Source: an uncultured beta proteobacterium (GTDB lineage: Bacteria; Pseudomonadota; Gammaproteobacteria; Burkholderiales; Burkholderiaceae_C). Taken from it: DNA of 64,000 nt. The notes below the pieces were generated by a model. That model did no database searches, was not told where the DNA came from, and saw only the letters and a list, made by a program, of their open reading frames with translations. The position numbers and the translations under genes were made by a program. The stretch is from positions 1 through 64,000 of the forward strand of contig CAILAY010000063.1 of NCBI GenBank assembly GCA_903832285.1. Direction: 5' to 3'. Shown here piece by piece: positions 9,465-21,255 of this stretch; within the stretch, counting starts at the first letter, position 1; the number at the start of each line of letters is the position of its first letter.

Positions 9465-10816
9465 ACGCGCAACAAGTGCTGGCGCAATTTCAGGCCACGG
9501 GCAATGAAACGTCATTCCACGGCCGCCACATCGAGCCGCAGATCATGGCGGGACTTAACGGTGCCAACTGGCGTCTGTCGGACTACGAGGGGCGCGGTGG
9601 CTACCAAGCCCTGCGCAAGATCCTGGGTCAGGACGGCGTTGCCGCCATCACCCCCGATGAAGTGATCGCCACGGTCAAGGCCTCGGCACTGCGGGGCCGC
9701 GGCGGTGCAGGTTTCCCCACCGGACTCAAATGGAGTTTCATGCCGCGAAAGTTTGCGGGCGACAAATATCTGGTCTGCAACTCGGACGAGGGCGAGCCCG
9801 GAACTTGCAAGGACCGCGACATTCTGCAGTTCAATCCGCACATTGTGATTGAAGGCATGATCATCGCTGCCTATGCCATGGGCACAGCGGTTGGCTACAA
9901 CTACATTCACGGCGAAATCTTCCAGACCTATGAGCGTTTTGAAGAAGCGCTGCGTGAAGCGCGCGCCGCCGGCCTGCTGGGTGACAACATCCTGGGCAGT
10001 GGATTCAACTTCCAACTGCACGCGGCGCATGGATTTGGCGCGTACATCTGCGGCGAGGAAACCGCCTTGCTGGAATCGCTTGAAGGCAAGAAGGGGCAGC
10101 CGCGCTACAAGCCACCATTCCCCGCCAGCTTTGGCCTTTACGGCAGGCCCACGACAATCAACAACACAGAGACCTTTGCGGCCGTTCCCTGGATCATTCG
10201 CAATGGCGCGCAAGCGTACCTGGAATGCGGAAAGCCCAACAACGGTGGCACCAAGATTTTCTCCGTCAGCGGTGATGTGGAGCGCCCGGGGAACTTTGAA
10301 ATTCCCATGGGGACGCCATTTTCCAAACTACTGGAACTGGCTGGTGGTGTTCGCGCCGGACGATCGCTCAAGGCCGTGATTCCCGGTGGTTCCTCCTCAC
10401 CCGTGCTGCCTGCGTCCATCATCATGGAATGCACCATGGACTACGACTCGATTGCCAAGGCCGGGTCCATGCTCGGCTCTGGTGCGGTGATCGTGCTGGA
10501 CGACAGCCGCTGCATGGTCAGGAGCTTGCAGCGGCTGAGCTACTTTTACATGCATGAATCCTGCGGTCAATGCACACCGTGCCGCGAAGGCACAGGATGG
10601 CTCTCACGCATGGTCGATCGCATCGAGACCGGCAAAGGTCGTCCCGATGACATGGACCTGCTGGACAACGTGGCCGAGAACATCATGGGCCGCACGATTT
10701 GCGCGCTCGGTGACGCGGCGGCAATGCCGGTGCGCGCCATGATCAAGCACTTCCGCCCCGAATTTGAATATCACGTAGCGCACAAGACCTGCCTGGTCCC
10801 GCCTGCATCTGAGTGA
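9461..10816 (+). CDS. nuoF: NADH-quinone oxidoreductase subunit F
   Basis: A 451-residue 51-kDa subunit that binds NADH and FMN, the entry point for electrons. The glycine-rich [13 protein letters not shown] is the nucleotide site, and [14 protein letters not shown] binds FMN. Cluster N3 ligands are C368, C371 and C374 (C-G-Q-C-T-P-C) with C414 in T-I-C-A-L-G-D. It overlaps nuoE by four bases and ends 10 bp before nuoG. Confidence 0.98.
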   Translation: MNAQQVLAQFQATGNETSFHGRHIEPQIMAGLNGANWRLSDYEGRGGYQALRKILGQDGVAAITPDEVIATVKASALRGRGGAGFPTGLKWSFMPRKFAGDKYLVCNSDEGEPGTCKDRDILQFNPHIVIEGMIIAAYAMGTAVGYNYIHGEIFQTYERFEEALREARAAGLLGDNILGSGFNFQLHAAHGFGAYICGEETALLESLEGKKGQPRYKPPFPASFGLYGRPTTINNTETFAAVPWIIRNGAQAYLECGKPNNGGTKIFSVSGDVERPGNFEIPMGTPFSKLLELAGGVRAGRSLKAVIPGGSSSPVLPASIIMECTMDYDSIAKAGSMLGSGAVIVLDDSRCMVRSLQRLSYFYMHESCGQCTPCREGTGWLSRMVDRIETGKGRPDDMDLLDNVAENIMGRTICALGDAAAMPVRAMIKHFRPEFEYHVAHKTCLVPPASE

Positions 10817-10826
10817 GCCATGCACC

Positions 10827-12965
10827 ATGATTGAAATCGAACTTGACGGCAAGAAGGTGGAAGTGGCTGAAGGCAGCACGGTGATGCACGCAGCCGAGAA
10901 GGCGGGCACCTATATCCCGCACTTTTGCTACCACAAGAAATTGAGCATTGCGGCCAGTTGTCGCATGTGTCTGGTGGACATCGAAAAGGCCCCCAAGCCG
11001 ATGCCGGCTTGCGCCACCACCGTGGCTCCGGGCATGGTGGTGCACACACAAAGCGACAAGGCGATCAAGGCGCAACAGTCGGTGATGGAGTTTTTGCTCA
11101 TCAACCACCCGTTGGATTGTCCGATTTGCGACCAGGGTGGAGAGTGCCAACTGCAGGATCTGGCTGTCGGATATGGTGGGACGAAGTCGCGCTACGAGGA
11201 AGAAAAGCGCGTGGTTGTTCCGAAGGATGTCGGTCCATTGATCTCGATGCAGGAGATGAGTCGCTGCATACACTGCACGCGCTGCGTGCGCTTTGGCCAG
11301 GAGATGGCCGGGGTAATGGAACTGGGCATGTCGCATCGCGGCGAGCACGCCGAAATCGAGACCTTTGTGGGTCAAACGGTGGACTCCGAGTTGTCGGGCA
11401 ACTTGATTGATCTGTGCCCCGTAGGGGCCATCACGAGCAAGCCGTTCCGCTACAGCGCCCGCACTTGGGAACTGTCGCGCCGCAAGTCGGTGAGTCCGCA
11501 CGATTCGACCGGTGCGAACCTGATCGTGCAGGTCAAGAATAGCAAGGTGCTGCGCGTTGTGCCATTCGAAAACGAAGCTGTTAACGAGTGCTGGATCGCA
11601 GACCGCGATCGCTTCTCCTACGAGGCGCTGAATTCGGATGAACGCTTGACGGCGCCCATGCTCAAACAGGGAGGCGAATGGAAGGCCGTGGATTGGCAGA
11701 CGGCGTTGGGATACGTCGCCAACGGCCTCAAGCAAGTGAGGTCCGAACACGGTGCTGCGAGCATCGGCCTGCTGGCCAGTCCCCATAGCACACTGGAGGA
11801 ATTGCATCTCGCGACAGCCCTGGTGAAGGGTCTGGGTTCAGCCAACATCGATTCACGCTTGCGCAATGCAGAGTTCACAGCGCCTGAAGGCGTGCGTTAT
11901 CTGGGCACTTCGATCGCATCCTTGTCCGAGTTGCAGCGCGTGCTGGTGATAGGCTCGAATCTGCGCAAGGATCACCCCTTGTTTGCGCAAAGAATCCGCC
12001 AGGCTGCCCGCAAGGGCGGCGTCGTGAGCTCGTTGCAGGACCAGGATCAGGACTGGGCTTTGCCCGTGACCCACAAACTGATGGCCGATGCCACGGTTTG
12101 GGTACAGGCACTGGCCGATGTGGCGGCTGCCATCGCAGCGGAAAAGGGCGTGCAAGCTCCAGCAACTGGTTCGGTTAGCGCAATCGCCAAGGACATTGCC
12201 CAATCGATGCTCTCCGGTGAGCGCAAGGCAGTGCTGCTGGGTAACGCTGCGGCACACCATGCCAGGGCTTCCAGCCTGCTGGCTTTGGCGAACTGGATTG
12301 GCGAGCAAACGGGTGCCAGCGTGGGTTACCTGACCGAGGCTGCGAATACCGTGGGTGCGCAGCTTGCGGGCGCGACGCCGTCATCCGGCGGTCTGAACAC
12401 GGCACAAATATTGGGTGGCAGCTTGAAAGCTGTGATTCTGTTGAACAACGAACCCGAATTCGATTCCGCCGTGGGTGCCAGGGCCAGGGACGCTTTGACG
12501 CAGGCCGACATGGTCGTGAGCCTGAACCCGTTCAAAGCCAACATGGAATTCGCCGACGTTTTGTTGCCGATCGCGCCGTTCACCGAAACCTCGGGTAGTT
12601 TTGTCAATGCCGAGGGACGCCTGCAAAGTTTCCACGCGGTGGTCAAACCCCTGGGCGAGACCCGACCGGCCTGGAAAGTGCTGCGGGTATTGGCGAATCT
12701 GCTTGACATTGCAGGGTTTGAATTTGAGTCGTCGCAGGATGTCTTGCGCGCCGTTCCCGGAGTGCAGACAACGCCCCAAGGGGCGGTGGTCGCTGCGGAC
12801 CGTTTGAGCAACGCCACGCGCGCCACGATTGACCTTTCTGCGGCCCACGGCAAACCCGTGACGGCGTCGATTTATCAGCTCGATGGACTGGTGCGACGTG
12901 CCAGTTCACTGCAATTGACTGCGGACGCCAAATTGTCTGGCAAGGCGCAAGAGGTGCTCGCATGA
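10827..12965 (+). CDS. nuoG: NADH-quinone oxidoreductase subunit G
   Basis: A 712-residue 75-kDa subunit that carries several iron-sulfur clusters. The N-terminal ferredoxin-like domain has C34, C45 and C48 for N1b. [10 protein letters not shown] and the C-I-H-C-T-R-C group, with a later L-C-P-V-G-A-I, supply the [4Fe-4S] clusters N4 and N5. From about residue 220 a molybdopterin-oxidoreductase-like domain follows that has lost its cofactor in this family. The stop overlaps the nuoH start (ATGA at 12962). Confidence 0.97.
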   Translation: MIEIELDGKKVEVAEGSTVMHAAEKAGTYIPHFCYHKKLSIAASCRMCLVDIEKAPKPMPACATTVAPGMVVHTQSDKAIKAQQSVMEFLLINHPLDCPICDQGGECQLQDLAVGYGGTKSRYEEEKRVVVPKDVGPLISMQEMSRCIHCTRCVRFGQEMAGVMELGMSHRGEHAEIETFVGQTVDSELSGNLIDLCPVGAITSKPFRYSARTWELSRRKSVSPHDSTGANLIVQVKNSKVLRVVPFENEAVNECWIADRDRFSYEALNSDERLTAPMLKQGGEWKAVDWQTALGYVANGLKQVRSEHGAASIGLLASPHSTLEELHLATALVKGLGSANIDSRLRNAEFTAPEGVRYLGTSIASLSELQRVLVIGSNLRKDHPLFAQRIRQAARKGGVVSSLQDQDQDWALPVTHKLMADATVWVQALADVAAAIAAEKGVQAPATGSVSAIAKDIAQSMLSGERKAVLLGNAAAHHARASSLLALANWIGEQTGASVGYLTEAANTVGAQLAGATPSSGGLNTAQILGGSLKAVILLNNEPEFDSAVGARARDALTQADMVVSLNPFKANMEFADVLLPIAPFTETSGSFVNAEGRLQSFHAVVKPLGETRPAWKVLRVLANLLDIAGFEFESSQDVLRAVPGVQTTPQGAVVAADRLSNATRATIDLSAAHGKPVTASIYQLDGLVRRASSLQLTADAKLSGKAQEVLA

Positions 12966-14038
12966 TTGACGCAATTTTCAACTGGGGACAAGGGCTGCTG
13001 GGTGCCGCGTGGTGGGCTTCGTTGGCCTGGCCTGTGATCTGGGCCCTGATCAAGATTGTGGTCGTGGTCATGCCCCTCATGGGGGCAGTCGCCTACCTCA
13101 CGCTGTGGGAGCGCAAACTGATCAGCTGGATGCAGATTCGCCTGGGTCCGAACCGCGTTGGTCCGATGGGACTGCTGCAGCCGATTGCGGATGCGCTGAA
13201 GTTGCTGACCAAGGAAATTTTGGCGCCTACGCGCGCCAATAAGGCGCTGTTCTTTCTCGGTCCCATCATGACCATCATGCCGGCCCTGGCAGCATGGGCG
13301 GTGGTACCTTTCGGTCCCGATCTGGCGCTTGCCAATATCAATGCGGGTCTGCTATTCGTCATGGCCATCGCATCGATGGAGGTTTATGGCGTGATCATCG
13401 CGGGCTGGTCCTCCAACTCCAAATACCCCTTTCTGGGCGCGCTGCGGGCTTCGGCGCAGATGGTGAGTTACGAGTTGGCGATGGGTTTTTGCCTTGTGGT
13501 AGTGCTGATGGTGTCGGCCAGTCTGAACCTTACCGACATTGTCACGGGTCAGGGCAGAGGACTGTTTGCTGACCGGGGCCTGGGCTTCCTGTCCTGGAAC
13601 TGGTTGTCTCTGCTCCCCATCTTTGTGGTCTATTTTGTGTCTGGTCTGGCAGAGACCAATCGACATCCTTTTGACGTGGTGGAAGGTGAGTCCGAGATCG
13701 TGGCCGGGCACATGGTCGAGTACTCCGGCATGTCCTACGCCATGTTCTACCTGGCCGAATACGCCAACATGTGGTTGATCTCCATCCTGACTTCGGTGCT
13801 GTTCCTGGGTGGCTGGTTGTCCCCGATGACCCTGCTCGACTGGATTCCGGGTTGGATCTGGCTGGCGATCAAGACCTGCGTCATCGTCACGATGTTTATC
13901 TGGGTGCGAGCTACGTTCCCGCGCTATCGCTACGACCAGATAATGCGTCTGGGATGGAAGATCTTCATTCCGGTGACACTTGTCTGGCTGGTGGTTGTGG
14001 CGGTCTGGATGCAGACCCCCTGGAACATTTGGAAGTGA
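12962..14038 (+). CDS. nuoH: NADH-quinone oxidoreductase subunit H
   Basis: A 358-residue, eight-helix membrane subunit that joins the peripheral and membrane arms and forms the mouth of the quinone channel. Conserved loops are present: [19 protein letters not shown] near residue 45, A-E-T-N-R-H-P-F-D near 230 and the acidic [10 protein letters not shown] loop after it. Overlaps nuoG by four bases. Confidence 0.98.
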   Translation: MIDAIFNWGQGLLGAAWWASLAWPVIWALIKIVVVVMPLMGAVAYLTLWERKLISWMQIRLGPNRVGPMGLLQPIADALKLLTKEILAPTRANKALFFLGPIMTIMPALAAWAVVPFGPDLALANINAGLLFVMAIASMEVYGVIIAGWSSNSKYPFLGALRASAQMVSYELAMGFCLVVVLMVSASLNLTDIVTGQGRGLFADRGLGFLSWNWLSLLPIFVVYFVSGLAETNRHPFDVVEGESEIVAGHMVEYSGMSYAMFYLAEYANMWLISILTSVLFLGGWLSPMTLLDWIPGWIWLAIKTCVIVTMFIWVRATFPRYRYDQIMRLGWKIFIPVTLVWLVVVAVWMQTPWNIWK

Positions 14039-14050
14039 TTCGAGTTGCCT

Positions 14051-14584
14051 ATGTCTACCCCAACAACGACCGCCGTGACCAAGACCGATGAGCCGGCATT
14101 CTCGCTCAAGGATTTCCTGTCCAGTTTCATGCTGGCCGAGTTTTTCAAGGGTCTTGTGCTCACGGGCAAGTACACCTTCCGCGGGAAGATCACGCTTGAA
14201 TACCCTGAAGAAAAGACGCCGCTGTCGCCCCGATTTCGTGGTCTGCACGCGTTGCGCCGATACGAGAACGGCGAAGAACGCTGTATCGCCTGCAAACTGT
14301 GTGAAGCCGTTTGCCCTGCCATGGCCATCACAATCGAGTCGGCGGAGCGCGGGGACGGAACGCGGCGTACCACACGCTACGACATCGACCTGAGCAAATG
14401 CATTTTTTGCGGGTTTTGCGAAGAAAGCTGCCCGGTGGATTCCATCGTCGAGACCAACATCCTGGAATACCACGGTGAGAGCCGCGGCGACCTGTATTTC
14501 ACCAAAGACATGTTATTGGCGGTCGGTGACCGCTACGAGTCGCAGATTGCGGCGAACCGCGCGGCAGACGCCAAGTACCGTTGA
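14051..14584 (+). CDS. nuoI: NADH-quinone oxidoreductase subunit I
   Basis: A 177-residue 8Fe-ferredoxin-type subunit carrying clusters N6a and N6b that pass electrons to N2. Two C-x2-C-x2-C-x3-C motifs are visible: C78/C81/C84/C88 ([12 protein letters not shown]) and C117/C120/C123/C127 ([12 protein letters not shown]). ATG 14051 is used; an in-frame TTG six bases earlier has no better ribosome site. Confidence 0.97.
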   Translation: MSTPTTTAVTKTDEPAFSLKDFLSSFMLAEFFKGLVLTGKYTFRGKITLEYPEEKTPLSPRFRGLHALRRYENGEERCIACKLCEAVCPAMAITIESAERGDGTRRTTRYDIDLSKCIFCGFCEESCPVDSIVETNILEYHGESRGDLYFTKDMLLAVGDRYESQIAANRAADAKYR

Positions 14585-14634
14585 CGCGGCAAGCGCAGAT
14601 CGCAAACCAAGACCACTCAAAAAAGACACGACAC

Positions 14635-15297
14635 ATGGACGTCAAAACAGGTCTCTTCTATTTCTTCTCGATCGTGTTGCTGTTCGCGGCGTTTCGGGTG
14701 ATCACGGCGCGTAATCCCGTGTACGCGGTGCTGTATCTGGTGCTCGCGTTTTTCCAGGCTTCGGCTCTGTGGATACTGCTCAGGGCCGAGTTTCTGGCGA
14801 TCGCTCTGGTGCTGGTCTACGTCGGGGCGGTGATGGTGCTGTTCCTGTTTGTAGTGATGATGCTGGACATCAATGTCGACAGCCTGCGCGAGGGTTTCTG
14901 GAAGCATTTTCCGCTGGCGGCCGCGGTGGGTGTGCTAATCGCGCTGGAAATGGCAGCCGTACTGATGGGTGGCTTTCGCATCTCGGATGAACCCAAGTCG
15001 GTGACGCTGGTGGGTCAAGGCTTGCATCAGGTTTCAAACACCAGGGATCTGGGGATGCTGCTGTACACGCAGTATCTGTATCCGCTGGAAATTGCCGCCG
15101 TGATTCTGCTCGTGGCCATCATCGCAGCCATCGCCCTGACGCTGCGCCAGCGCAAGGACAGCAAGTATGTGGATCCGGCAATGCAGGTGCGCGTGCGCTC
15201 GCAGGACCGGATGGCAGTTGTGAAGATGGAAGCTACCCAATCATTCGCTGCGGTGGATGCGGCACAAGCCTCTGCAGCTTCGGAGAAACAGGCATGA
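14635..15297 (+). CDS. nuoJ: NADH-quinone oxidoreductase subunit J
   Basis: A 220-residue membrane subunit with five hydrophobic segments, including the third helix [16 protein letters not shown] that carries the pi-bulge in NuoJ. ATG 14635 gives the family start [13 protein letters not shown] at 14581 would overlap nuoI by four bases but adds 18 polar residues foreign to NuoJ. The C-terminal 45 residues are soluble and Ala-rich. The stop overlaps nuoK (ATGA at 15294). Confidence 0.96.
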   Translation: MDVKTGLFYFFSIVLLFAAFRVITARNPVYAVLYLVLAFFQASALWILLRAEFLAIALVLVYVGAVMVLFLFVVMMLDINVDSLREGFWKHFPLAAAVGVLIALEMAAVLMGGFRISDEPKSVTLVGQGLHQVSNTRDLGMLLYTQYLYPLEIAAVILLVAIIAAIALTLRQRKDSKYVDPAMQVRVRSQDRMAVVKMEATQSFAAVDAAQASAASEKQA

Positions 15298-15602
15298 ACG
15301 TCACGCTGGGACACTTTCTTTCCTTGGGCGCGATGCTCTTTGCGCTGTCCATCATCGGAATATTCCTGAACCGCAAGAACCTCATCGTCTTGCTCATGGC
15401 GATTGAACTCATGCTGCTTGCGGTCAACATGAATTTCGTCGCCTTCTCCCATTACCTGGGTGACCTGAATGGACAGATCTTCGTGTTCTTCATCCTGACG
15501 GTGGCGGCGGCCGAATCGGCCATCGGCCTGGCCATTCTGGTGCTGCTGTTCCGCAACAAATCCAGCATCAATGTGGACGAATTGAATTCGCTGAAGGGTT
15601 AA
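15294..15602 (+). CDS. nuoK: NADH-quinone oxidoreductase subunit K
   Basis: A 102-residue, three-helix membrane subunit related to MnhC/MrpC antiporter proteins. The conserved membrane glutamates are present in [13 protein letters not shown] and in [10 protein letters not shown]; both belong to the proton path of complex I. It overlaps nuoJ by four bases, and nuoL starts five bases after its stop. Confidence 0.98.
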   Translation: MNVTLGHFLSLGAMLFALSIIGIFLNRKNLIVLLMAIELMLLAVNMNFVAFSHYLGDLNGQIFVFFILTVAAAESAIGLAILVLLFRNKSSINVDELNSLKG

Positions 15603-15607
15603 CAAAA

Positions 15608-17659
15608 ATGAGTCAAACCCTTTCCGCTGCAAGCCTGCTGGCAGTTCCGCTGGCTCCCCTGGCTGGTGCCGTTCTGGCCGGCGTGTTCGGCACGAAATTC
15701 GGTGGCAACTGGATCGGCCGCGCGGTGACGCATTCACTCACGATTGCGGGCGTGCTGCTGGCCTTCATACTTTCTGCGATGACGCTCAACAGCGTGCTCA
15801 ATGGAGCACGTTTCAACGAGACCCTGTACACCTGGATGGTGGTGGGAAATCTGCGCATGGAGGTTGGTTTCCTGATTGACGGACTCACGGCAATGATGAT
15901 GTGTGTCGTGACCTTCGTTTCGCTGATGGTGCACATCTACACCGTGGGCTATATGGAGGAGGACGACGGCTACAACCGCTTCTTCTCGTACATCTCACTG
16001 TTTACTTTCTCGATGTTGATGCTGGTGATGAGCAACAACATGCTGCAGTTGTTCTTTGGCTGGGAAGCGGTGGGTCTGGTGTCGTATCTGCTGATCGGTT
16101 TCTGGTTCAACAAACCCAGCGCCATCTTCGCCAACCTGAAAGCGTTCCTGGTGAACCGTGTCGGCGACTTCGGCTTCATCCTGGGCATCGGCCTGATCGC
16201 AGCCTACGGTGGCAGCCTGAACTACACCCAGGTGTTCGCGCACTCTGCGGATCTGGCCAAACTGACCTTCCCCGGAACGGACTGGATGCTGATCACGGTC
16301 ATTTGCATCTGCCTGTTCATCGGCGCCATGGGCAAGAGCGCGCAGTTCCCGCTGCACGTCTGGCTGCCTGACTCCATGGAAGGCCCAACACCGATCTCGG
16401 CGCTGATTCACGCTGCGACCATGGTCACGGCCGGCATCTTCATGGTGGCACGCATGTCGCCGCTGTTTGAGTTGAGCGACACCGCTTTGAACTTCGTGCT
16501 GGTGATCGGCGCCATCACGGCCTTGTTCATGGGGTTCCTGGGCATCATCCAGAACGACATCAAGCGAATCGTTGCCTATTCGACCTTGTCGCAACTTGGC
16601 TACATGACGGTGGCCCTGGGTGCGTCGGCCTACTCGGTGGCGGTGTTCCACCTGATGACGCACGCGTTCTTCAAAGCGCTGCTATTCCTCGCTGCGGGTT
16701 CGGTCATCATGGGCTTGCACCATAACCAGGATATCCGCTGGATGGGTGGCGTGCGCAAGTACATGCCCATCACCTGGATCACTTCGCTGCTGGGCTCGCT
16801 GGCGCTGATCGGTACACCGTTTTTTGCCGGGTTCTATTCCAAGGACAGCATCATCGAAGCCGTTCATGCCAGCCACTTGCCGGGTGCGGGCTTTGCCAGC
16901 TTCGCGGTTCTGGCCGGGGTGTTCGTGACTGCGTTCTACTCTTTCCGCCTTTACTTCCTGGTGTTCCACGGCAAGGAGCGCTACGACCAGAATCCGGAAA
17001 CGCACCACGACGATCATCACAGTGATCACGGAGCGCACGACGCGCATCCGCACGAGTCGCCTTGGGTCGTGACGGTGCCGCTGGTGCTGCTGGCGATTCC
17101 ATCGGTGCTGATCGGCTATATGACGATCGGCCCGATGCTGTTCGGCGAATTTTTCAAGGACTCCATCATCATTGACCTGGCACGTCATGCCGGCATGAAG
17201 GAACTGGAAGAGGCTTTCCATGGCCCGGTGCAGATGGCGGTGCATGCGTTCACGTCCCTGCCGTTCTGGCTGGCCCTGACGGGTGTGGCCTTGTCCTACT
17301 ACATGTACATGGTGAATACGGCCTTGCCCGCAACCATCAAGCGGGCCTTCATGCCGATCTACACGTTGCTTGAGAACAAATACTACATGGACTGGATCAA
17401 CGAAAACATTCTGGCGCGCGCTGCCAGAGCCTTGGGAATGGGCCTGTGGAAGGGAGGGGACCAGGCGGTGATTGATGGGGCGCTGGTCAACGGATCGTGG
17501 AAACTGGTGGCTGGAGTGGCCGGCGTGGTGCGCAGGGTTCAGACCGGCTATCTCTACCACTATGCCTTGGCCATGGCTGCGGGTGTGTTGCTGCTGATGA
17601 CGTACTTCGTTACCTGGCCAGCCATCGAACCCATCGTGCGCGCATTGCTCGGCAAATAA
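15608..17659 (+). CDS. nuoL: NADH-quinone oxidoreductase subunit L
   Basis: A 683-residue antiporter-like subunit at the distal end of the membrane arm, ending in the long lateral helix and a last membrane helix. Core motifs include F-F-G-W-E-A-V-G-L-V-S-Y-L-L-I-G-F-W (channel glutamate) and G-K-S-A-Q-F-P-L-H-V-W-L-P-D-S-M-E-G-P-T-P-I-S-A-L-I-H-A (channel lysine and histidine). A His/Asp-rich loop with 10 His lies at about residues 463-483 (nt 16998-17058), between membrane segments. Confidence 0.98.
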   Translation: MSQTLSAASLLAVPLAPLAGAVLAGVFGTKFGGNWIGRAVTHSLTIAGVLLAFILSAMTLNSVLNGARFNETLYTWMVVGNLRMEVGFLIDGLTAMMMCVVTFVSLMVHIYTVGYMEEDDGYNRFFSYISLFTFSMLMLVMSNNMLQLFFGWEAVGLVSYLLIGFWFNKPSAIFANLKAFLVNRVGDFGFILGIGLIAAYGGSLNYTQVFAHSADLAKLTFPGTDWMLITVICICLFIGAMGKSAQFPLHVWLPDSMEGPTPISALIHAATMVTAGIFMVARMSPLFELSDTALNFVLVIGAITALFMGFLGIIQNDIKRIVAYSTLSQLGYMTVALGASAYSVAVFHLMTHAFFKALLFLAAGSVIMGLHHNQDIRWMGGVRKYMPITWITSLLGSLALIGTPFFAGFYSKDSIIEAVHASHLPGAGFASFAVLAGVFVTAFYSFRLYFLVFHGKERYDQNPETHHDDHHSDHGAHDAHPHESPWVVTVPLVLLAIPSVLIGYMTIGPMLFGEFFKDSIIIDLARHAGMKELEEAFHGPVQMAVHAFTSLPFWLALTGVALSYYMYMVNTALPATIKRAFMPIYTLLENKYYMDWINENILARAARALGMGLWKGGDQAVIDGALVNGSWKLVAGVAGVVRRVQTGYLYHYALAMAAGVLLLMTYFVTWPAIEPIVRALLGK

Positions 17660-17672
17660 GGAGAAGAAGAAT

Positions 17673-19148
17673 ATGGGATTGTTGAGCCTTGCCATCTGGA
17701 CGCCAATCTTTTTTGGCGTCATCCTGCTGGCCCTGGGGCGGGATGACCAGCCTCGCGCGGTGCGCTGGATTGCGCTGCTTGGAGCCGTGGTCAGTTTTGC
17801 TGTCACCTTGCCTCTGTACGGCCGTTTCCAGCTCGGTACGTCGGCCATGCAGTTCGTGGAAAACGGTGTGTGGATCGACCGCTTCAATGTCAATTACCAC
17901 CTGGGCGTGGATGGCATATCGCTCTGGTTTGTATTGCTCACCGCCTTCATCAACCTGGTCGTGATCATCGCTTCCTGGGAGTCGATCACACAGCGCGTGA
18001 ACCAATACATGGGGGCTTTTCTCATCCTCAGCGGTTTGATGATCGGTGTGTTCTGCGCCATCGACGGCATGCTTTTCTACTTCTTTTTTGAAGCGACCCT
18101 GATCCCGATGTACCTGATCATTGGTATCTGGGGTGGTCCCAACAAGCTCTATGCAGCCTTCAAGTTCTTCCTCTACACCTTGCTCGGTTCCTTGCTGATG
18201 CTGATCGCGCTGATCTACCTGTACACCAAGTCCGGCGGCAGTTTCGATCTCGCCGTGTGGCAGCAAATGCCCCTGGGTTCGACCGCGCAGAGTTTGCTGT
18301 TCTTCGCCTTCTTTGCAGCCTTTGCCGTCAAGGTGCCGATGTGGCCGGTGCATACCTGGTTGCCCGATGTGCACGTGGAAGCACCCACCGGCGGCTCGGC
18401 CGTGCTGGCCGCGATCATGCTGAAACTGGGCGCCTATGGCTTCCTGCGGTTCTCTCTGCCGATTGCACCGGATGCCGCACATGAGTGGTCCGGCTTCATG
18501 ATTGCACTGTCGCTGATCGCGGTGGTCTATGTGGGTCTGGTGGCCATGGTGCAACAGGACATGAAGAAGCTGGTGGCCTACTCATCGGTGGCTCACATGG
18601 GGTTCGTGACCTTGGGGTTCTTCATCTTCAACGATCTGGGCCTGGCCGGCGGCGTCATTCAGATGATTGCGCACGGCTTCGTATCAGCGGCCATGTTCCT
18701 GTGCATTGGCGTGTTGTACGACCGCATGCACTCGCGCGAAATTGCCAGCTATGGCGGCGTGGTCAACACCATGCCCAAGTTCACAGCCTTTGCCCTGCTG
18801 TTCGCGATGGCCAACTGTGGCCTGCCGGGCACTGCCGGCTTTGTTGGCGAGTGGATGGTGATTCTCGGTGCCATCCGAAGCAACTTCTGGCTCGGCTTTG
18901 CGGCAGCTACGGCGCTCATCTTTGGTGCCGCCTATACGCTTTGGATGTTCAAGCGGGTCTATCTGGGGCCGGTGGGTAATGCGCATGTCAAGGCGCTGGC
19001 CGACATCGATGCGCGCGAGTTTCTGGTGATGACGTTGCTTGCCGTCACGGTGCTGTTCATGGGGCTGTACCCCAAGCCGCTGACGGATGTGATGAACACC
19101 TCGGTCGTGGATTTGCTCAAGCATGTCGCGATATCGAAACTGATTTAA
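17673..19148 (+). CDS. nuoM: NADH-quinone oxidoreductase subunit M
   Basis: A 491-residue antiporter-like membrane subunit and one of three proton-pumping modules. It has 14 predicted hydrophobic segments. The family motif [20 protein letters not shown] contains the channel glutamate, and [23 protein letters not shown] contains the channel lysine. AAGGAGAAG precedes the ATG, a strong ribosome site. Confidence 0.98.
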   Translation: MGLLSLAIWTPIFFGVILLALGRDDQPRAVRWIALLGAVVSFAVTLPLYGRFQLGTSAMQFVENGVWIDRFNVNYHLGVDGISLWFVLLTAFINLVVIIASWESITQRVNQYMGAFLILSGLMIGVFCAIDGMLFYFFFEATLIPMYLIIGIWGGPNKLYAAFKFFLYTLLGSLLMLIALIYLYTKSGGSFDLAVWQQMPLGSTAQSLLFFAFFAAFAVKVPMWPVHTWLPDVHVEAPTGGSAVLAAIMLKLGAYGFLRFSLPIAPDAAHEWSGFMIALSLIAVVYVGLVAMVQQDMKKLVAYSSVAHMGFVTLGFFIFNDLGLAGGVIQMIAHGFVSAAMFLCIGVLYDRMHSREIASYGGVVNTMPKFTAFALLFAMANCGLPGTAGFVGEWMVILGAIRSNFWLGFAAATALIFGAAYTLWMFKRVYLGPVGNAHVKALADIDAREFLVMTLLAVTVLFMGLYPKPLTDVMNTSVVDLLKHVAISKLI

Positions 19149-19158
19149 GAGTATTCCC

Positions 19159-20646
19159 ATGATTGACAAACTCAGCTGGATCTCGGTTTACCCGGAAGTG
19201 GTGTTGGCCGTAATGGCCTGCGCGATCGCCTTGCTGGACCTTGGTGTCAGCAGTCCAAAGCGCACAGCCACCTATGTGATGACCTTGCTCACGCTGGCGT
19301 TCGTGGCGGCGATGCAATACTTTTACGCGGCAGGTGGCAACACCGTGTACGGGTTTGGCAACACGGTGGTCAGCGACCCGATGGGAAACTGGCTTAAATT
19401 TTTTGCGGCCATCGCAATGATGATGACTCTGGTCTATGGGCGCGCTTATGCCGCGGACCGTGGCATGCTGCGTGGTGGCGAGTTGTTCACGCTCAGCCTG
19501 TTCTCACTGCTGGGCATGTTTGTCATGATTTCGGGCAACAACTTTCTGGTCATTTACCTGGGCCTGGAACTCCTTACCCTGTCCAGCTACGCGCTGGTGG
19601 CACTGCGCCGCGACGATGGCACGGCCACGGAAGCGTCAATGAAATACTTCGTTCTCGGGGCCATGGCCAGCGGCTTTTTGCTGTACGGAATTTCGATGTT
19701 GTACGGCGCCACCGGTACGCTGGACATCGGTGCCGTGTTCCAGGCAGTCAATTCGGGTCAGATCAAACACCAGGTGCTGGTGTTCGGACTGGTGTTCATC
19801 GTCGCCGGTCTGGGATTCAAACTGGGCGTAGTGCCGTTTCACATGTGGATCCCGGATGTGTACCAGGGTGCCCCGACCGCAGTCACCCTGCTCATCGGTG
19901 GTGCGCCCAAACTGGCGGCGTTCGGCATGTTGATCCGCTTGCTGGTGGAAGGCCTGCTACCTCTGGCCATCGACTGGCAACAGATGCTCGCGGTGCTGTC
20001 CGTGGGCTCGCTGCTGGTGGGCAATCTGGCGGCCATCATGCAGACCAATCTGAAGCGCATGCTGGCGTTTTCCACCATCTCCCAAATGGGTTTTGTGCTG
20101 CTGGGGCTGCTCGCGGGCGTGGTCAATGGCAATACGCTTTCCACAATGAACGCCTACAGTTCATCCATGTTCTATGTTGTCACCTATGTGCTGACCACAC
20201 TGGCGAGCTTTGGTGTCATTCTGCTGCTTTCGCGCGAAGGATTTGAGAGCGAAGAGATCTCCGATTTCGCTGGACTCAGCGAGCGCAGCCCGCTGTATGC
20301 CGGTGTCATGGCGATCTGCATGTTCTCGCTGGCAGGCATTCCGCCGCTGGTCGGCTTTTCCGCGAAATTGTCTGTGCTGCAGGCGTTGATTGCGTCGGGT
20401 CAGACCGTCTACATCGCGCTGGCGCTGTTTGCCGTATTGATGTCGTTGATTGGCGCCTTCTACTATCTGCGCGTGATCAAGGTGATGTGGTTTGACAAAA
20501 GCACGTCTACCGCGCCGATTTCGGCCGCCATGGATGTGCGTACGGTGCTGTCGGTGAATGGTGCGCTGGTCCTTGTGCTGGGCATCTTCCCGGGTGGATT
20601 GATGACCTTGTGCTCCAATGCCATCGTCAAGATGCTGACGACCTGA
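19159..20646 (+). CDS. nuoN: NADH-quinone oxidoreductase subunit N
   Basis: A 495-residue antiporter-like membrane subunit, the module nearest NuoK/NuoJ. Motifs include [16 protein letters not shown] with the channel glutamate and [22 protein letters not shown]. It is the last nuo gene and completes the set A to N with none missing. The next gene, a DUF1178 protein, starts 24 bp later. Confidence 0.98.
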   Translation: MIDKLSWISVYPEVVLAVMACAIALLDLGVSSPKRTATYVMTLLTLAFVAAMQYFYAAGGNTVYGFGNTVVSDPMGNWLKFFAAIAMMMTLVYGRAYAADRGMLRGGELFTLSLFSLLGMFVMISGNNFLVIYLGLELLTLSSYALVALRRDDGTATEASMKYFVLGAMASGFLLYGISMLYGATGTLDIGAVFQAVNSGQIKHQVLVFGLVFIVAGLGFKLGVVPFHMWIPDVYQGAPTAVTLLIGGAPKLAAFGMLIRLLVEGLLPLAIDWQQMLAVLSVGSLLVGNLAAIMQTNLKRMLAFSTISQMGFVLLGLLAGVVNGNTLSTMNAYSSSMFYVVTYVLTTLASFGVILLLSREGFESEEISDFAGLSERSPLYAGVMAICMFSLAGIPPLVGFSAKLSVLQALIASGQTVYIALALFAVLMSLIGAFYYLRVIKVMWFDKSTSTAPISAAMDVRTVLSVNGALVLVLGIFPGGLMTLCSNAIVKMLTT

Positions 20647-20670
20647 GCCCCGGTTGAACGGGAACGTCCC

Positions 20671-21114
20671 GTGAAAGTCCTGGATCTGCAATGCTCAGCG
20701 AGCCACCGTTTCGAAGGCTGGTTCGCCTCCGAAGAGGAATTTCAGTGCCAACTGCATAGTGAATTGATCGAGTGTCCGTTGTGCGGCTCGACCACCGTGA
20801 GCAAGTGTCTGAGCGCGCCGCACTTGAATCTTGCGTCCATGCGAACGGCCTCATCGTCATCAAGCGAGGCGGTCGTGGCGCCGGTAAGCGAGCCGGCGAT
20901 TCAAGCACAATGGCTCACGGCGCTGCGACAGCTGGTGGCCAATACCGAAGACGTCGGCGAAAAATTCACTGAGGAGGCGCGCAGGATCCACTATGGTGAG
21001 GTGCAGGAGCGCAGCATCCGTGGTCGTGCAAGTCCAACCCAAACTCGGGAATTACTGGAAGAGGGCATCACGGTATTGCCTCTGCCCCAAGTGTTGAAGG
21101 ACCCGCTTCACTGA
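20671..21114 (+). CDS. DUF1178 family protein
   Basis: A 147-residue protein of the DUF1178 family, function unknown. The family start M-K-V-L-D-L-Q-C is followed by H-x-F-E-G-W-F and a zinc-ribbon-like C-P-L-C-G-S-T-x-V-x-K, so it may bind a metal. It starts with GTG at 20671, 24 bp after nuoN, and is probably the last gene of the nuo transcript. In several Burkholderiales I recall DUF2818 and NUDIX genes between nuoN and DUF1178; neither is here. The 141 bp to the convergent rne end holds a short imperfect hairpin (ACTGTG 21184-21189 with CACAGT 21204-21209) but no T-run. Confidence 0.85.
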   Translation: MKVLDLQCSASHRFEGWFASEEEFQCQLHSELIECPLCGSTTVSKCLSAPHLNLASMRTASSSSSEAVVAPVSEPAIQAQWLTALRQLVANTEDVGEKFTEEARRIHYGEVQERSIRGRASPTQTRELLEEGITVLPLPQVLKDPLH

Positions 21115-21255
21115 CTTCACGGGCAGGGCTGCGGGCTTTGAAGCTTCGGTTCCGCGTGATGTTTGCGAAGCGCCTCTCAAATAACTGTGCACCACAAGTT
21201 GCACACAGTCATTCTCGACACAGCAGGCCGGGACCGGTCAGCCCAATCTCAATAC

